Below are positions 8,144 through 17,187 of a DNA stretch of 34,729 nucleotides, one piece after another; positions within the stretch are counted from its first letter, which is position 1, and every line of letters begins with the position of its first letter. This stretch comes from Bacteroidales bacterium (GTDB lineage: Bacteria; Bacteroidota; Bacteroidia; Bacteroidales; UBA3824), in the NCBI GenBank assembly GCA_017651345.1, contig JAGCDD010000219.1, positions 1 to 34,729 on the forward strand, given 5' to 3'. Under the pieces are notes generated by a model that was given only the letters and a program-made list of their open reading frames with translations, was not told the origin of the DNA and searched no databases. The position numbers and the translations under genes were made by a program.

Positions 8144-9385
8144 ATGAAACCGAAATTATTTTTGACAATAATAACCGCAGCGTGGATAGCAAACGCAGCA
8201 GCACAACCCGCCGAAGAATACTCCGCCAAAGACATCAAAACCATAGAGTTTCGCAAAACAGGAGCAGAAATGGGACTGCCCATTTGCACCCTTGGCGAAA
8301 GTCTTACACTAAGTTTTGATGTTATCAACGACAATTATCAGCGTCTTGCATATTCCATACAGCATTGCAACGCCAATTTTGAACCCGACGAACTTGATTT
8401 TTACGATTTCGCCGACGGATTCAACAACCGGGAAATCAACAACTACCGCAATTCGTTCAACACTCACAGCACTTTTACACATTATATAATAGATATTCCC
8501 AACGATGACGTGCGGTTAAAAATCAGTGGCAATTATATCATCAAGATTTATGACGATTATAATCCCGACGAAATCATTCTTCAAAAAAAGTTTATGATAG
8601 CCGATCCCGAAACGCTGTTAAAAATAGAAGCTCAAGTAGAACGACCGTTCCTTTCGGAATATTCTATTACAAATCAGCAAGTTAAAGTAAATATCGACAA
8701 TAGCCGCCAACGAATGAGCAATCCCGCTGGATTTTTGAAAACGTATGTAATGCAAAACGGCGACATCAACCACCGTCACCGCTTAGAATACAATTTTACT
8801 GATGCTTACAATATCCGTTTCCACAGAAACGATGGAGGTAATATTTTCGACGGTGGCAACGAGTATCTATATTTTGACGCTAAAGATGTAAATTTTAAGG
8901 CGTTAGGCATCGACAAAATTGAGTATAGCAACGGGCTTTACCATTATACACTCACCACCCACTACCCTACCGATGTTTCGTATTCTTTTAAAGAAGATTT
9001 AAACGGGCAATACTACATAAAAAACGACCGTGGATTTGACCGCGACCTTGAATCAGACTATATTGAGGTTAATTTTCGCCTTAATTATCATCCCCTACCC
9101 GATGGCGAAATGTATGTGTTTGGGGCATTGACAAATTATGGTTTTTCGGAAGCCAACAAAATGACTTACAATTCTGCCGAAAATCTATACCAATGCACAA
9201 TGCTCTTAAAACAAGGTCTCTACAACTACACCTTTATAATAAAACATTCCGACGGCACCATAGAATATCCCGACGGCAGTTGGTACAACACCGAAAACAA
9301 CTATCTCATAACCATTTACAATACTGATTACACCCTCAGGGGAGACAGATTGGTGTGGTATGGATTTGTGAATACGGTGAAATAA
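8144..9385 (+). CDS. Type IX secretion system plug protein (DUF5103 family)
   Basis: The product is 413 residues from the ATG at 8144; an upstream TTG start is possible but less likely because the signal peptide (MKPKLFLTIITAAWIANAAA-Q) begins here. The N-terminal beta-rich domain shows family hallmarks: LGESLTLSFDVINDNYQRL, then SIQHCNANFEPDEL, DGFNNREINNYRNSFNT, THYIIDIPNDDVRLKISGNY and IIKIYDDYNPDEIIL. The C-terminal part, with MYVFGALTNYGFSEANKM and the following strands, resembles a carbohydrate-binding-like beta domain. In Flavobacterium the Plug protein closes the periplasmic side of the SprA translocon. No other type IX secretion gene is in the window, as expected for this scattered gene set. 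Confidence 0.85.
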   Translation: MKPKLFLTIITAAWIANAAAQPAEEYSAKDIKTIEFRKTGAEMGLPICTLGESLTLSFDVINDNYQRLAYSIQHCNANFEPDELDFYDFADGFNNREINNYRNSFNTHSTFTHYIIDIPNDDVRLKISGNYIIKIYDDYNPDEIILQKKFMIADPETLLKIEAQVERPFLSEYSITNQQVKVNIDNSRQRMSNPAGFLKTYVMQNGDINHRHRLEYNFTDAYNIRFHRNDGGNIFDGGNEYLYFDAKDVNFKALGIDKIEYSNGLYHYTLTTHYPTDVSYSFKEDLNGQYYIKNDRGFDRDLESDYIEVNFRLNYHPLPDGEMYVFGALTNYGFSEANKMTYNSAENLYQCTMLLKQGLYNYTFIIKHSDGTIEYPDGSWYNTENNYLITIYNTDYTLRGDRLVWYGFVNTVK

Positions 9386-9392
9386 ATCACCT

Positions 9393-10082
9393 CTAATCAT
9401 TCACAAAGTTTTTCAAATCGCTTGAACGGCCAAAAACCACAATAATATCGCCAACTTCCAAAATAGTGTCGGGCGTTACATAGTCGAGGACCTCTTGTTT
9501 CTCCTTGATTTTGCCGAGAAGGGTTTTGTGCTGAACCTTTTTGATAACTGTAAGCACGTTAAGATGATATTTTTGACGGATGTCGGTTTCAATCACTTTT
9601 TTGCCAAAATAGCGGTCGGGCAGTTTCACCTCCACCACTTTGTGCTTGTCAAACAAGCTGTAAACATCCATCGCACCTGTAAGCGAAAGCACTTCGGTAA
9701 GGCGCGAAGCGGTTTCTTCTTCGGGATGGACAAATTCGGTGATGCCAATAGCTTCGAGCACACGTTGGTGTGTTTCGGAAATCACGCGACTCATTATACG
9801 CTTAACATTCAACTGCTTAAACGTAGCATTTACCAAGATAGATGCACCAATATCTTCGCCAATGGCAACAATTACGCAATCAGAATCTTTGTAAGGCAAA
9901 GCCGACTTGATGGCGTTGAAATCGGTACAGTCGAGCATAGCAGCCGAAGTGATTTTTTCTTGAATAGCGTCCACACGGCTCAGAATCGAATCTGCGCCAA
10001 ACACCTCATTGCCTGCATTGGTAAGCTTAATGGCAAGCGACGAACCAAAATTGCCGAGTCCTACGATGATATATTTTTTCAT
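9393..10082 (-). CDS. trkA: Potassium uptake regulatory subunit, TrkA/KtrA family
   Basis: The 229-residue protein has one RCK_N domain (about 1-130) with the dinucleotide loop IIVGLGNFGSSLA and an acidic residue after strand 2 (FGADS). An RCK_C domain (about 140-225) follows, including TILEVGDIIVVFGRSSDL. Such single-RCK subunits form a cytoplasmic ring gating the TrkH/KtrB channel in response to nucleotides. The gene begins 12 bp after trkH on the same strand, matching the usual pairing. Length and organisation fit KtrA better than the double-length TrkA of E. coli. Its stop lies only 7 bp from the convergent plug-protein gene, leaving no room for a separate terminator. Confidence 0.92.
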   Translation of the reverse strand: MKKYIIVGLGNFGSSLAIKLTNAGNEVFGADSILSRVDAIQEKITSAAMLDCTDFNAIKSALPYKDSDCVIVAIGEDIGASILVNATFKQLNVKRIMSRVISETHQRVLEAIGITEFVHPEEETASRLTEVLSLTGAMDVYSLFDKHKVVEVKLPDRYFGKKVIETDIRQKYHLNVLTVIKKVQHKTLLGKIKEKQEVLDYVTPDTILEVGDIIVVFGRSSDLKNFVND

Positions 10083-10094
10083 AATTATTTCATT

Positions 10095-11972
10095 TTAACC
10101 TATATAAACTTTTTCTTTTGGATACATATATTTTTGCGATTTGGCTTTGGTAAAGAAAGCCGCCGCAATAGTGAGCGCCCCTACCCTGCCAAGATACATC
10201 AAAAACGATAACAGATACTTGCTTGGTGCGCTGAGTTCGGGCGTTACACCCATGCTAAGTCCGCAGGTGCAATATGCCGAAGTGGTTTCAAACGCAAGAT
10301 TGAGCAATGTGGCGTCGGGATTATTCTCCTCAAAAATAACGAGCAGAAACGTGCCCACACCAAGAGCCGCAAGCGAAATCATTATTACCGCAAAAGCATG
10401 ACGCACTGTGCTGTTGGCAATTTTGCGGCAGAATATTTCAAGACGGTCTTTGCCGCGCAAAATACTAAAAATATCAAGCAATGCCACGCCAAATGTAGTA
10501 GTTTTTACACCTCCACCCGTTGACACTGGCGACGCGCCAACCCACATCAAAAACATCATTATCAGCAATGTAGGCAAACGAAAAAGCGAGAGGTCGCTAT
10601 CGTTGAAACCGGCAGAGCGAGGCATTACAGAGTAATAAAACGAATCTACCAACTTATACCAAAATCCATCGTGCACGGTGAGCGAATTGCGGTATTCGAG
10701 CGCAAAAAACGAAAACGTTCCAAACACCAAAAGCACAATAGAAACTATAGTTGCAAGCTTGGTATTAACATTTACCACACGCGGCAGATGGACAAACGAA
10801 ATGCCTTTCCATCCTATACGAAATTTAAGTTTTGTGGGTTGAAAAACAAAATCAACATTGCCAACAATCCAATTTTTTAAGTTGACTATAAACTTTGAGC
10901 CAGAATCTTGCAAATTCATAAGTATCGGAAAACCAACACCTCCAAGTATTGCCAACACAGCAATTATAATTTTGAGAGCATAATTGTGCATCACAAGATC
11001 AGAGGTCATACTTCCGGGAATTGTTGTAAAACCTGCATTACAAAAAGCAGAAATAGCATTATAAACTGCAAACGAAACTTTGTCGTAAAGAGCAGGAAAT
11101 CCATCATCATAACGTATTGACAAAAAGATACATACCGCGCCAATTGCTTCAATAGTAAGAGTATAAGCCACAATTTTGAGAATAGTGGCAAATGCATTGC
11201 CGAGGCGTTCGGTGCCGGTCATGTTTCCAAGCATAGCACCCGCTTTAAACGAGCTTGTATCTTTAAAAAAGTAAACGATAAAACATGTAAAAGTCATTAC
11301 GCCGAGACCACCTATCTGCAAGAGAGCCAATATGATACCTTGACCAAGTGAAGTAAATCCCACAGCCGAATCGATACATTGCAAGCCCGTGATACTTGTG
11401 GCACTTGTGGCCATAAAAAGAGCGTCAACAAACTTGATACGGGTAACTGTGGCATTTGGCAGCATCAGCAATCCCGCACCTATAAAAATTAACGTAATGA
11501 AACTCAGCGCAAAAAGTATCTCAGGTGTAATATTAAAAACCAATACTTTAAATGTTGACTTGCTCACCTCAATAAAGAAAATGCCGATAATCAGCACATA
11601 AACAAGATTTGGACTTGTTATCAACCGATAAAACCACCCGTGATAGTCAACCGCATCGAAAAGAAATTTTACATTGAAAAAATAAAAAACCAAAAATGCA
11701 AACAACAGTATGCGAATAATCACAAGGTATATCTTGCTCTTTTTTTCAAACATCGACGGAATGCGAGTAGAAAAACTGAAAAAATATACCAACAGATAAA
11801 TATAATAATAGTTGTGCAAAATGGTGGTATCGGTGGTTTCGTCGAGGAAGCCAAATTCGTAAACTGTTGTAAAAAAAGTGATTATGGTAGAATAAAAGAG
11901 AAACTGCCCAACTATCTTGTTGAGTTTAGATTTTTGATATTTGGAAAGTCCCTGTTTTAAAAAACCAAGCAT
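10095..11972 (-). CDS. trkH: Potassium uptake channel subunit, TrkH/KtrB family
   Basis: This 625-residue integral membrane protein carries the four pore loops of the Trk/Ktr/HKT family, each with its filter glycine: ATSITGLQC, AFCNAGFTT, PRSAGFND and YCTCGLSM. Several extra N-terminal membrane helices (residues 20-150) precede the first pore repeat, making it longer than KtrB (about 450) and closer to TrkH-like proteins of Bacteroidota. It imports K+ with the TrkA/KtrA partner encoded immediately downstream. Upstream, 19 bp away, is a redoxin-like gene on the same strand. Confidence 0.93.
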   Translation of the reverse strand: MLGFLKQGLSKYQKSKLNKIVGQFLFYSTIITFFTTVYEFGFLDETTDTTILHNYYYIYLLVYFFSFSTRIPSMFEKKSKIYLVIIRILLFAFLVFYFFNVKFLFDAVDYHGWFYRLITSPNLVYVLIIGIFFIEVSKSTFKVLVFNITPEILFALSFITLIFIGAGLLMLPNATVTRIKFVDALFMATSATSITGLQCIDSAVGFTSLGQGIILALLQIGGLGVMTFTCFIVYFFKDTSSFKAGAMLGNMTGTERLGNAFATILKIVAYTLTIEAIGAVCIFLSIRYDDGFPALYDKVSFAVYNAISAFCNAGFTTIPGSMTSDLVMHNYALKIIIAVLAILGGVGFPILMNLQDSGSKFIVNLKNWIVGNVDFVFQPTKLKFRIGWKGISFVHLPRVVNVNTKLATIVSIVLLVFGTFSFFALEYRNSLTVHDGFWYKLVDSFYYSVMPRSAGFNDSDLSLFRLPTLLIMMFLMWVGASPVSTGGGVKTTTFGVALLDIFSILRGKDRLEIFCRKIANSTVRHAFAVIMISLAALGVGTFLLVIFEENNPDATLLNLAFETTSAYCTCGLSMGVTPELSAPSKYLLSFLMYLGRVGALTIAAAFFTKAKSQKYMYPKEKVYIG

Positions 11973-11991
11973 TTCAACGAGTTAAGAGTTA

Positions 11992-13446
11992 TTAACGCAA
12001 AGATTTATTGTCGTCGCGATATTGACGGCGAGTTTGCTCTATTTTCCAATCGCGCACAAGGTTGGCAAACTTAGGCTCAAAATATTCGGTGGGCGCAGGG
12101 GCAGGATTCATTATCAATTTGCCATCGGGACTTGTCATATAATATGATGGATAAGCCCTTATGTTATAATCTTTTAGCAATTGAGTATCGCCATTATACC
12201 ACACCACAGGCCAATTGCAGTCGGGATTTTTAGCCATAAATTGTTTCATATCACTGTAATCTTGTGATACAAAAACTGTTACAATCTGCAACACATCAGG
12301 AGGAAACTCCGAACGTATCTTTTTAAGCAATTCAAATTCCGACTGTGCTGTATAACTCATTGGATTAAAAAAAGTTATATACACAAACTTATTTTGTTCG
12401 CGCAGCGAAAAAATATTACCCTTAAAGTCTTTAAGATTAAAATCAGGAGCAAAATAGCCCTTCATAAGTTTGGTAAATTTTTGCGAAAGAGTTTTAGCAA
12501 TAGGTCGAAAATCCGCATGATTCGACATCAAGGCAAACGAATCTACCACTGCCACAATGTTTTCCTTAGGGAAAGTATCAGAATAGTAGCTATCGCCCAA
12601 ACCTTTGAGCAAAACATAATCGGCAAGACGGTCGTTGCCATTAATCTTAGGGTCGGAAAGCAGAATCCGTTTAAGCGTCCTGTAAGATTTATCATAAATA
12701 CCTGTATATAAACCTTGTACAGTAATAACAGTGGCTTTATTTCCCGAAAGCGGATTGGCAAACACCTCGTCGAAAAGCTCTGCGTAGGCGGGATTATTGA
12801 CAAGCACTTCGCGAGAGGAAAAAAGTTTATTCACTATATCATCCTTGCTACGGCGGTAGGCTGTGTAGTCAAACATGGCAAACTTATAGTCGCGATAATC
12901 GGTAAAAAACTTGTCTTGCGATTGACATTTATCCGAAATAATTTTTTCCACACTATCAACGTAAGCCTTAGAAACATTTTTAAAAGAGTAAAAAATCTTG
13001 TTAAGTGCCTGATTATATTCACGATCAAACGCCGGAACCACAGCATTTAAATCCTTTTCGCTAAGGTTGAGACATTTAATATAAAACATTTCGGGCTTAA
13101 AATATGGGTTAAGCCTATCCTCGATAGCAAGTTGCTGTTTTACAGGCAATACAATCTGCAAATTAGATTTAGGTTCTACAAATAGCACACCTTTAAATAC
13201 TGTTAAATCGATATAAGCCATAATGGTGTTGGCAAGCGCATTTACCTTAAAAGTAAAATTACCATCGGCATCTACCGGAGCTGTGGCAACCACACGCTCA
13301 GTTTTAGAAATATAGTCGCTAACCGAATACATTTTGAGCGTATCGCCGGCGTATGTTTTGGCATTACCCGAAATAATAGCAGTCTGCGCAATGGAACAAC
13401 TGCATACAATAAGTGCGCAGACAGTGGAAAAAAACTTTTTTACCAT
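11992..13446 (-). CDS. Exported thioredoxin-fold protein lacking the CXXC motif
   Basis: The product is 484 residues from the ATG at 13446; a TTG nine bases upstream is in frame but unlikely. A signal peptide (MVKKFFSTVCALIVCSCSIA-Q) leads to a DUF4369-like beta domain (about 20-120), a helical middle, and a C-terminal redoxin domain from about 330 (APDFNLKDFKGNIFSLREQN). Where TlpA/ResA proteins have WCxxC, this one reads ITFFNPMSYTAQSEF, with no cysteine; the cis-proline is kept (RAYPSYY). It therefore cannot do ordinary dithiol chemistry and is probably a binding or scaffolding relative. It lies 25 bp after the FHA gene and 19 bp before trkH, so it is probably co-transcribed. Confidence 0.75.
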   Translation of the reverse strand: MVKKFFSTVCALIVCSCSIAQTAIISGNAKTYAGDTLKMYSVSDYISKTERVVATAPVDADGNFTFKVNALANTIMAYIDLTVFKGVLFVEPKSNLQIVLPVKQQLAIEDRLNPYFKPEMFYIKCLNLSEKDLNAVVPAFDREYNQALNKIFYSFKNVSKAYVDSVEKIISDKCQSQDKFFTDYRDYKFAMFDYTAYRRSKDDIVNKLFSSREVLVNNPAYAELFDEVFANPLSGNKATVITVQGLYTGIYDKSYRTLKRILLSDPKINGNDRLADYVLLKGLGDSYYSDTFPKENIVAVVDSFALMSNHADFRPIAKTLSQKFTKLMKGYFAPDFNLKDFKGNIFSLREQNKFVYITFFNPMSYTAQSEFELLKKIRSEFPPDVLQIVTVFVSQDYSDMKQFMAKNPDCNWPVVWYNGDTQLLKDYNIRAYPSYYMTSPDGKLIMNPAPAPTEYFEPKFANLVRDWKIEQTRRQYRDDNKSLR

Positions 13447-13471
13447 TGTCAACAAATTAATTTACAATATA

Positions 13472-13936
13472 TTAGCACCTTTTACGGAGCACTGCCTGCG
13501 AACTTTCAAACTCTACCGTGTTGGTATATTCTAACTTAGCGGCAAGTTTAATAGCGTCTTCGGCGTTGATAGCTACAGCAGCTGTTTTAAGCACAAACTT
13601 AGTGATTCCCACTTGAATAGTGTCGCCGTCTTTGAGTTTCACGGGTTTATCACCAAGGCGTTCAGAATTACCATTGATGTAAGTACCATTGAGACTTGGT
13701 GCGCCTTGAATTTCTGCGTTATCTGCTATAATATATTCATATTCAGAGCGTTCGTTCTTTTTTACCACGAGCACGGCGTGGTTGCGGCTTACAAAAAGAT
13801 CACCAACGGCATAAACATCGGGAAAATTTTGCGATGTTTTTCTGCCAATTCTGTTACGACCTTCTTTTAATGCAAAACTCTGAGGCTCTTTACCTTCGGT
13901 ATGTAAAATAAGCCATCCTGCTGCGTTGTCTTCCAT
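13472..13936 (-). CDS. FHA domain protein
   Basis: This 154-residue protein is essentially one forkhead-associated domain, which binds phosphothreonine peptides. The conserved residues are present: Gly-Arg at 31-32 (NRIGRKTS), Ser-Arg-Asn-His at 50-53 (FVSRNHAVLVV) and Asn-Gly-Thr at 83-85 (SLNGTYING). It has no signal peptide or membrane segment, so it is cytoplasmic. The last 35 residues form a short Ala/Glu/Lys-rich tail. It is first of an apparent FHA-redoxin-trkH-trkA operon. No Ser/Thr kinase is encoded in the window, so the phosphoprotein partner is unknown. Confidence 0.9.
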   Translation of the reverse strand: MEDNAAGWLILHTEGKEPQSFALKEGRNRIGRKTSQNFPDVYAVGDLFVSRNHAVLVVKKNERSEYEYIIADNAEIQGAPSLNGTYINGNSERLGDKPVKLKDGDTIQVGITKFVLKTAAVAINAEDAIKLAAKLEYTNTVEFESSQAVLRKRC

Positions 13937-14052
13937 TGCTTAAATCTTTAAAAATTATTTGGCAAGTTATAAAAGTTTTTTCGAATAAACAAAAAAAAAT
14001 AAGAAATAACAAAAAAAAATGATATGCCCCATTCATTAAAAATAAAAAAACT

Positions 14053-14084
14053 TTTGGTGTGGTAACAAATTGTTTCTAATTTTA
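14053..14084 (+). promoter_or_regulatory. Promoter of the lgt operon
   Basis: TTTG (14053-14056) and TAATTTTA (14077-14084) are 20 nt apart; the -7 element differs from TAnnTTTG only in its last base. The transcript would start about 15 nt before the ATG at 14108. The rest of the 171-bp gap to the FHA gene is A/T runs; I found no convincing FHA promoter. Confidence 0.5.
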
Positions 14085-14107
14085 CCGAATATTTTAAACA
14101 ACAAACA

Positions 14108-15343
14108 ATGAATCTTACAATACTGAGTTACGCTACTTTAAGCGATTTATTGAGTGATATTTTCGGTGTGAATATTCCCTTGCCGATACAAACTTACGGA
14201 TTTTTTGTGGCGGTGGCGTTTATTACAGCCTCATTTATCATGAAGTTAGAATACCAACGCAAAGAACGCGAAGGTTTGATGTGTCCGCTCTACAAAGTGG
14301 GAACCATCGGTCAAAAAGCTTCTGCCAAAGAACTAATCACATCTTTTTTTATCACCTTTATAATATGTTATAAAGTTGTAGACGTAATATTAAATTACAG
14401 CGAATTTTCGGCTAATGCTCAAGATTTTTTGATGTCGCCACGAGGCAGTTGGGGCGGAGGTATAATCTGCGGATTAATTGCAGCCGGATACACTTGGTAC
14501 GACAAAGACAAGCACAAATTGCCCAAACCTAAAACAGTAATATTCAAGCAAATGCCACATCAATTGGCAGGAAATCTTTTGGTTGTAGCAGGCATTTTTG
14601 GCATTCTTGGTGCCAAATTGTTCCATAATCTCGAAAACTTAGATAAGTTTATAGCCGACCCAATTGGCGAATTGTTCTCGTTTAGCGGACTTACATTTTT
14701 TGGCGGATTAATAGTAGGAGGTACAGCAGGTGCGCTTTACCTTAAAAAGAACAATATCAGTTCGTTTCACACCTTAGATTGTGCATCGCCATGCATAGCC
14801 TTGGGATACGCATTAGGCCGTGTAGGTTGCGAAGTGTCGGGCGATGGATGTTGGGGCATTGTCAACAACAATCCATGTCCAAGTTGGCTTCCCGAGTGGG
14901 CTTGGAGCTACAAATTCCCTCACAATGTGGTGAATAGCGGTATTCCTATCGAAGATTGCGGCGGAAACCATTGCCATATTCTATCCGAAGGCGTTTACCC
15001 CACATCGCTTTACGAATCGCTTATGATGCTATTAATCTTTGGATTATTAATGTTGCTCCGCAAAAAAATCAACTTTCCCGGAATGTTGTTTGGCATTTAT
15101 CTAACATTACAGGGCGTAGAACGTTTACTTATAGAATCAATTAGAGTAAACAATAAATTTAATCTTTTGGGCATGGAAGTAACTCAGGCTCAAATAATTG
15201 CCACTTGTCTTATGCTTTCGGGACTCACCATTATATTCCTCACTTGGAAATATCGCGAAAGAATTAAAGAAATTACCCGCCCAGTGGAACAGATACCCGA
15301 CATCAAGGCGGAAATAATTGAAGAAAACAATAAGAAGAGATAA
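14108..15343 (+). CDS. lgt: Prolipoprotein diacylglyceryl transferase
   Basis: Lgt transfers diacylglycerol from phosphatidylglycerol to the lipobox cysteine of prolipoproteins. This 411-residue multi-span protein has the PIQTYGFFVA start (counterpart of E. coli LHWYGLMYL), GLTFFGGLI, the signature GRVGCEVSGDGCWG, YPTSLYE and VERLLIESIR. The arginines equivalent to E. coli R143 and R239 are kept. The E. coli His103 position is Phe and Asn146 is Cys; the lineage's long Lgt forms differ from E. coli here. Extra loops (for example around DCGGNHCHIL) make it about 120 residues longer than E. coli Lgt. It heads a tight plus-strand gene series and would act on lipoproteins such as the SusD and peroxidase in this window. 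Confidence 0.9.
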   Translation: MNLTILSYATLSDLLSDIFGVNIPLPIQTYGFFVAVAFITASFIMKLEYQRKEREGLMCPLYKVGTIGQKASAKELITSFFITFIICYKVVDVILNYSEFSANAQDFLMSPRGSWGGGIICGLIAAGYTWYDKDKHKLPKPKTVIFKQMPHQLAGNLLVVAGIFGILGAKLFHNLENLDKFIADPIGELFSFSGLTFFGGLIVGGTAGALYLKKNNISSFHTLDCASPCIALGYALGRVGCEVSGDGCWGIVNNNPCPSWLPEWAWSYKFPHNVVNSGIPIEDCGGNHCHILSEGVYPTSLYESLMMLLIFGLLMLLRKKINFPGMLFGIYLTLQGVERLLIESIRVNNKFNLLGMEVTQAQIIATCLMLSGLTIIFLTWKYRERIKEITRPVEQIPDIKAEIIEENNKKR

Positions 15344-15356
15344 TTGATATATTTTT

Positions 15357-16151
15357 ATGGATTACAAAAATATTTGCCGTGCAGTAGAGATGACGGCCAA
15401 AAAAGCAGGCGACTATATCCGCCGCGAACACAGTATGTTTGACATAGCCAAAGTGGAAACTAAAGGCAAAAACGACTTTGTGTCGTACGTGGACAAAAAC
15501 GCCGAAAAAGAAATCACCGAAACACTTGCCGCCCTTGTGCCAGGCAGCGGTTTTATTGTCGAAGAAGGCACTCGCAACGAGCGTGGAGAAGTGTATAATT
15601 GGATAATCGACCCTTTGGATGGAACAACAAACTTTATACATGGCATTTTTCCTGTGTGCGTTAGCATAGCCTTGCAAGAAAACGGACAAACCGTTGTGGG
15701 CGTGGTTTACGAAGTGGGCATGGACGAATGTTTTTCGGCATATATGGGCGGCGGCGCAATGCTCAACCAAAAGCCTATTCACGTATCAAAACGCTCTGAA
15801 TTAAAAGATTCGCTCATTGCCACAGGTTTTCCATACTACGATTTCACACGTCAAGACAAGTTTATGAACTCGATGGCAGATATGATGATCAACACCCACG
15901 GAATGAGACGCTTAGGCTCTGCAGCAGCCGACCTCGTATACACAGCCTGCGGACGTTTTGAAGCTTTCTACGAATACGGTCTGCACCCTTGGGATGTGGC
16001 TGCAGGTGCTTTCATTGTAGAACAAGCTGGTGGCAAAGTCTGCGATTTTAGCGGCAACAACGATTATCTTTTCGGAGGCGAAATCATTGCCTCGTGCGAC
16101 GGTATTTTCAACGAATTTTACAACAAAGTAAACGGTTATATGAAAAAATAG
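15357..16151 (+). CDS. Inositol monophosphatase family protein (SuhB-like)
   Basis: The 264-residue protein has all metal-site motifs of the Mg2+/Li+-sensitive phosphatase family: Glu69-Glu70 (FIVEEGT), WIIDPLDGTTNFIHG at 82-96 (Asp85, Asp88, Gly89, Thr90) and WDVAAG at 212-217. Members dephosphorylate myo-inositol 1-phosphate or related sugar phosphates; E. coli SuhB also has an RNA-polymerase-associated role, which cannot be inferred here. It begins 13 bp after lgt and its stop is 2 bp before the next ATG, so it is almost certainly co-transcribed and translationally coupled. Substrate is not determined by sequence. Confidence 0.9.
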   Translation: MDYKNICRAVEMTAKKAGDYIRREHSMFDIAKVETKGKNDFVSYVDKNAEKEITETLAALVPGSGFIVEEGTRNERGEVYNWIIDPLDGTTNFIHGIFPVCVSIALQENGQTVVGVVYEVGMDECFSAYMGGGAMLNQKPIHVSKRSELKDSLIATGFPYYDFTRQDKFMNSMADMMINTHGMRRLGSAAADLVYTACGRFEAFYEYGLHPWDVAAGAFIVEQAGGKVCDFSGNNDYLFGGEIIASCDGIFNEFYNKVNGYMKK

Positions 16152-16153
16152 TA

Positions 16154-17173
16154 ATGAAAACCGCTGTTGTAATATTAAACTTTAACGGCGAAAACCTGCT
16201 CAGGCAATATCTTCCGTCGGTAATAACGCATACACAATCAACCGATTGCGAAATAATTGTGGCCGACAACCACAGCTCCGACAATTCGTTGAAAGTGCTT
16301 GCCGAAATGTTTCCGCAAGTGAGGGTAATAACGCTCGACCAAAACTACGGTTTTGCCCAAGGATACAACCTTGCTCTGCAGCAAATCAACAGCGATTATT
16401 TCATACTGTGCAACAACGACATAGAGTTACGCTCCGATGCTGTTTCTCCGCTAATAAATCTTTTGGAATCAAACCCAAAAGCAGCGGCGGCAATGCCAAA
16501 AATCAAGTCGCTGCGTAATCCCGAAATGTTTGAATACGCTGGAGCAGCGGGAGGCTTTATCGACCGATATGGCTATCCGTTTTGCCGTGGAAGAATTCTC
16601 GACAACGTAGAGCAAGACCACGGACAATACAACAGCGTAAAAAACAATCAAATTTTTTGGGCAACAGGGGCATTTATGGCTATCAAGGCAAACGTTTTTA
16701 AAGAGATGGGCGGATTCGACAGTTCGTTTTTTGCCCACATGGAAGAGATCGACCTCTGCTGGCGAATCAAAAACACTGGTTTAGACATACTTTATTGCCC
16801 CGAATCCGAAGTTTTCCACTTGGGAGGAGCCACTCTAAAACAAGGCAGTCCGCAAAAACTCTACTTAAACTACCGCAATTGCCTAAAAATGATGTACAAA
16901 AACCTTCCACCCAAACGCCTTATCCCTACTATTTGGTTCAGGATGATTTTGGACGGAGCATCTTCGGCAGTATATCTCTGCCAACTGCAAATCAAAAATT
17001 TCTTTGCAGTGCTGAAGGCACATTTAGCTTTCTACGCCGCGCTACCAAAACTGATAAAAGAACGCAAAAGGCTAAAAAAAACAGCCACGCAATATTACCA
17101 CAACGAAATTTTCAACGGTAGCATAGTATACCGAAACAAAATAAAAAAACAGAAAATATTTTTTGAATTTTAA
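16154..17173 (+). CDS. Family 2 glycosyltransferase
   Basis: The product is 339 residues from MKTAVVILNF at 16154; the in-frame sequence upstream overlaps the phosphatase gene and is not family-like. The GT-A fold is evident: VVILNFNGENLL at the N-terminus, IVADNHSSDNSL, then NYGFAQGYN, the metal-binding region LCNNDIEL, and MEEIDLCWRIKNTGL with the acidic acceptor site. It resembles the rhamnosyltransferase-like GT2 group. The C-terminal 80 residues are basic and hydrophobic and probably associate with the membrane. It probably adds a sugar to a surface glycan or lipid-linked intermediate; donor and acceptor are unknown. Confidence 0.88.
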   Translation: MKTAVVILNFNGENLLRQYLPSVITHTQSTDCEIIVADNHSSDNSLKVLAEMFPQVRVITLDQNYGFAQGYNLALQQINSDYFILCNNDIELRSDAVSPLINLLESNPKAAAAMPKIKSLRNPEMFEYAGAAGGFIDRYGYPFCRGRILDNVEQDHGQYNSVKNNQIFWATGAFMAIKANVFKEMGGFDSSFFAHMEEIDLCWRIKNTGLDILYCPESEVFHLGGATLKQGSPQKLYLNYRNCLKMMYKNLPPKRLIPTIWFRMILDGASSAVYLCQLQIKNFFAVLKAHLAFYAALPKLIKERKRLKKTATQYYHNEIFNGSIVYRNKIKKQKIFFEF

Positions 17174-17187
17174 AACAGAGGAGAAAA

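Noticed and set aside
9495..10211. Open frame of 238 codons on the plus strand
   Set aside because: It is antisense to trkA and the end of trkH, which have unambiguous motifs; its translation is not protein-like.
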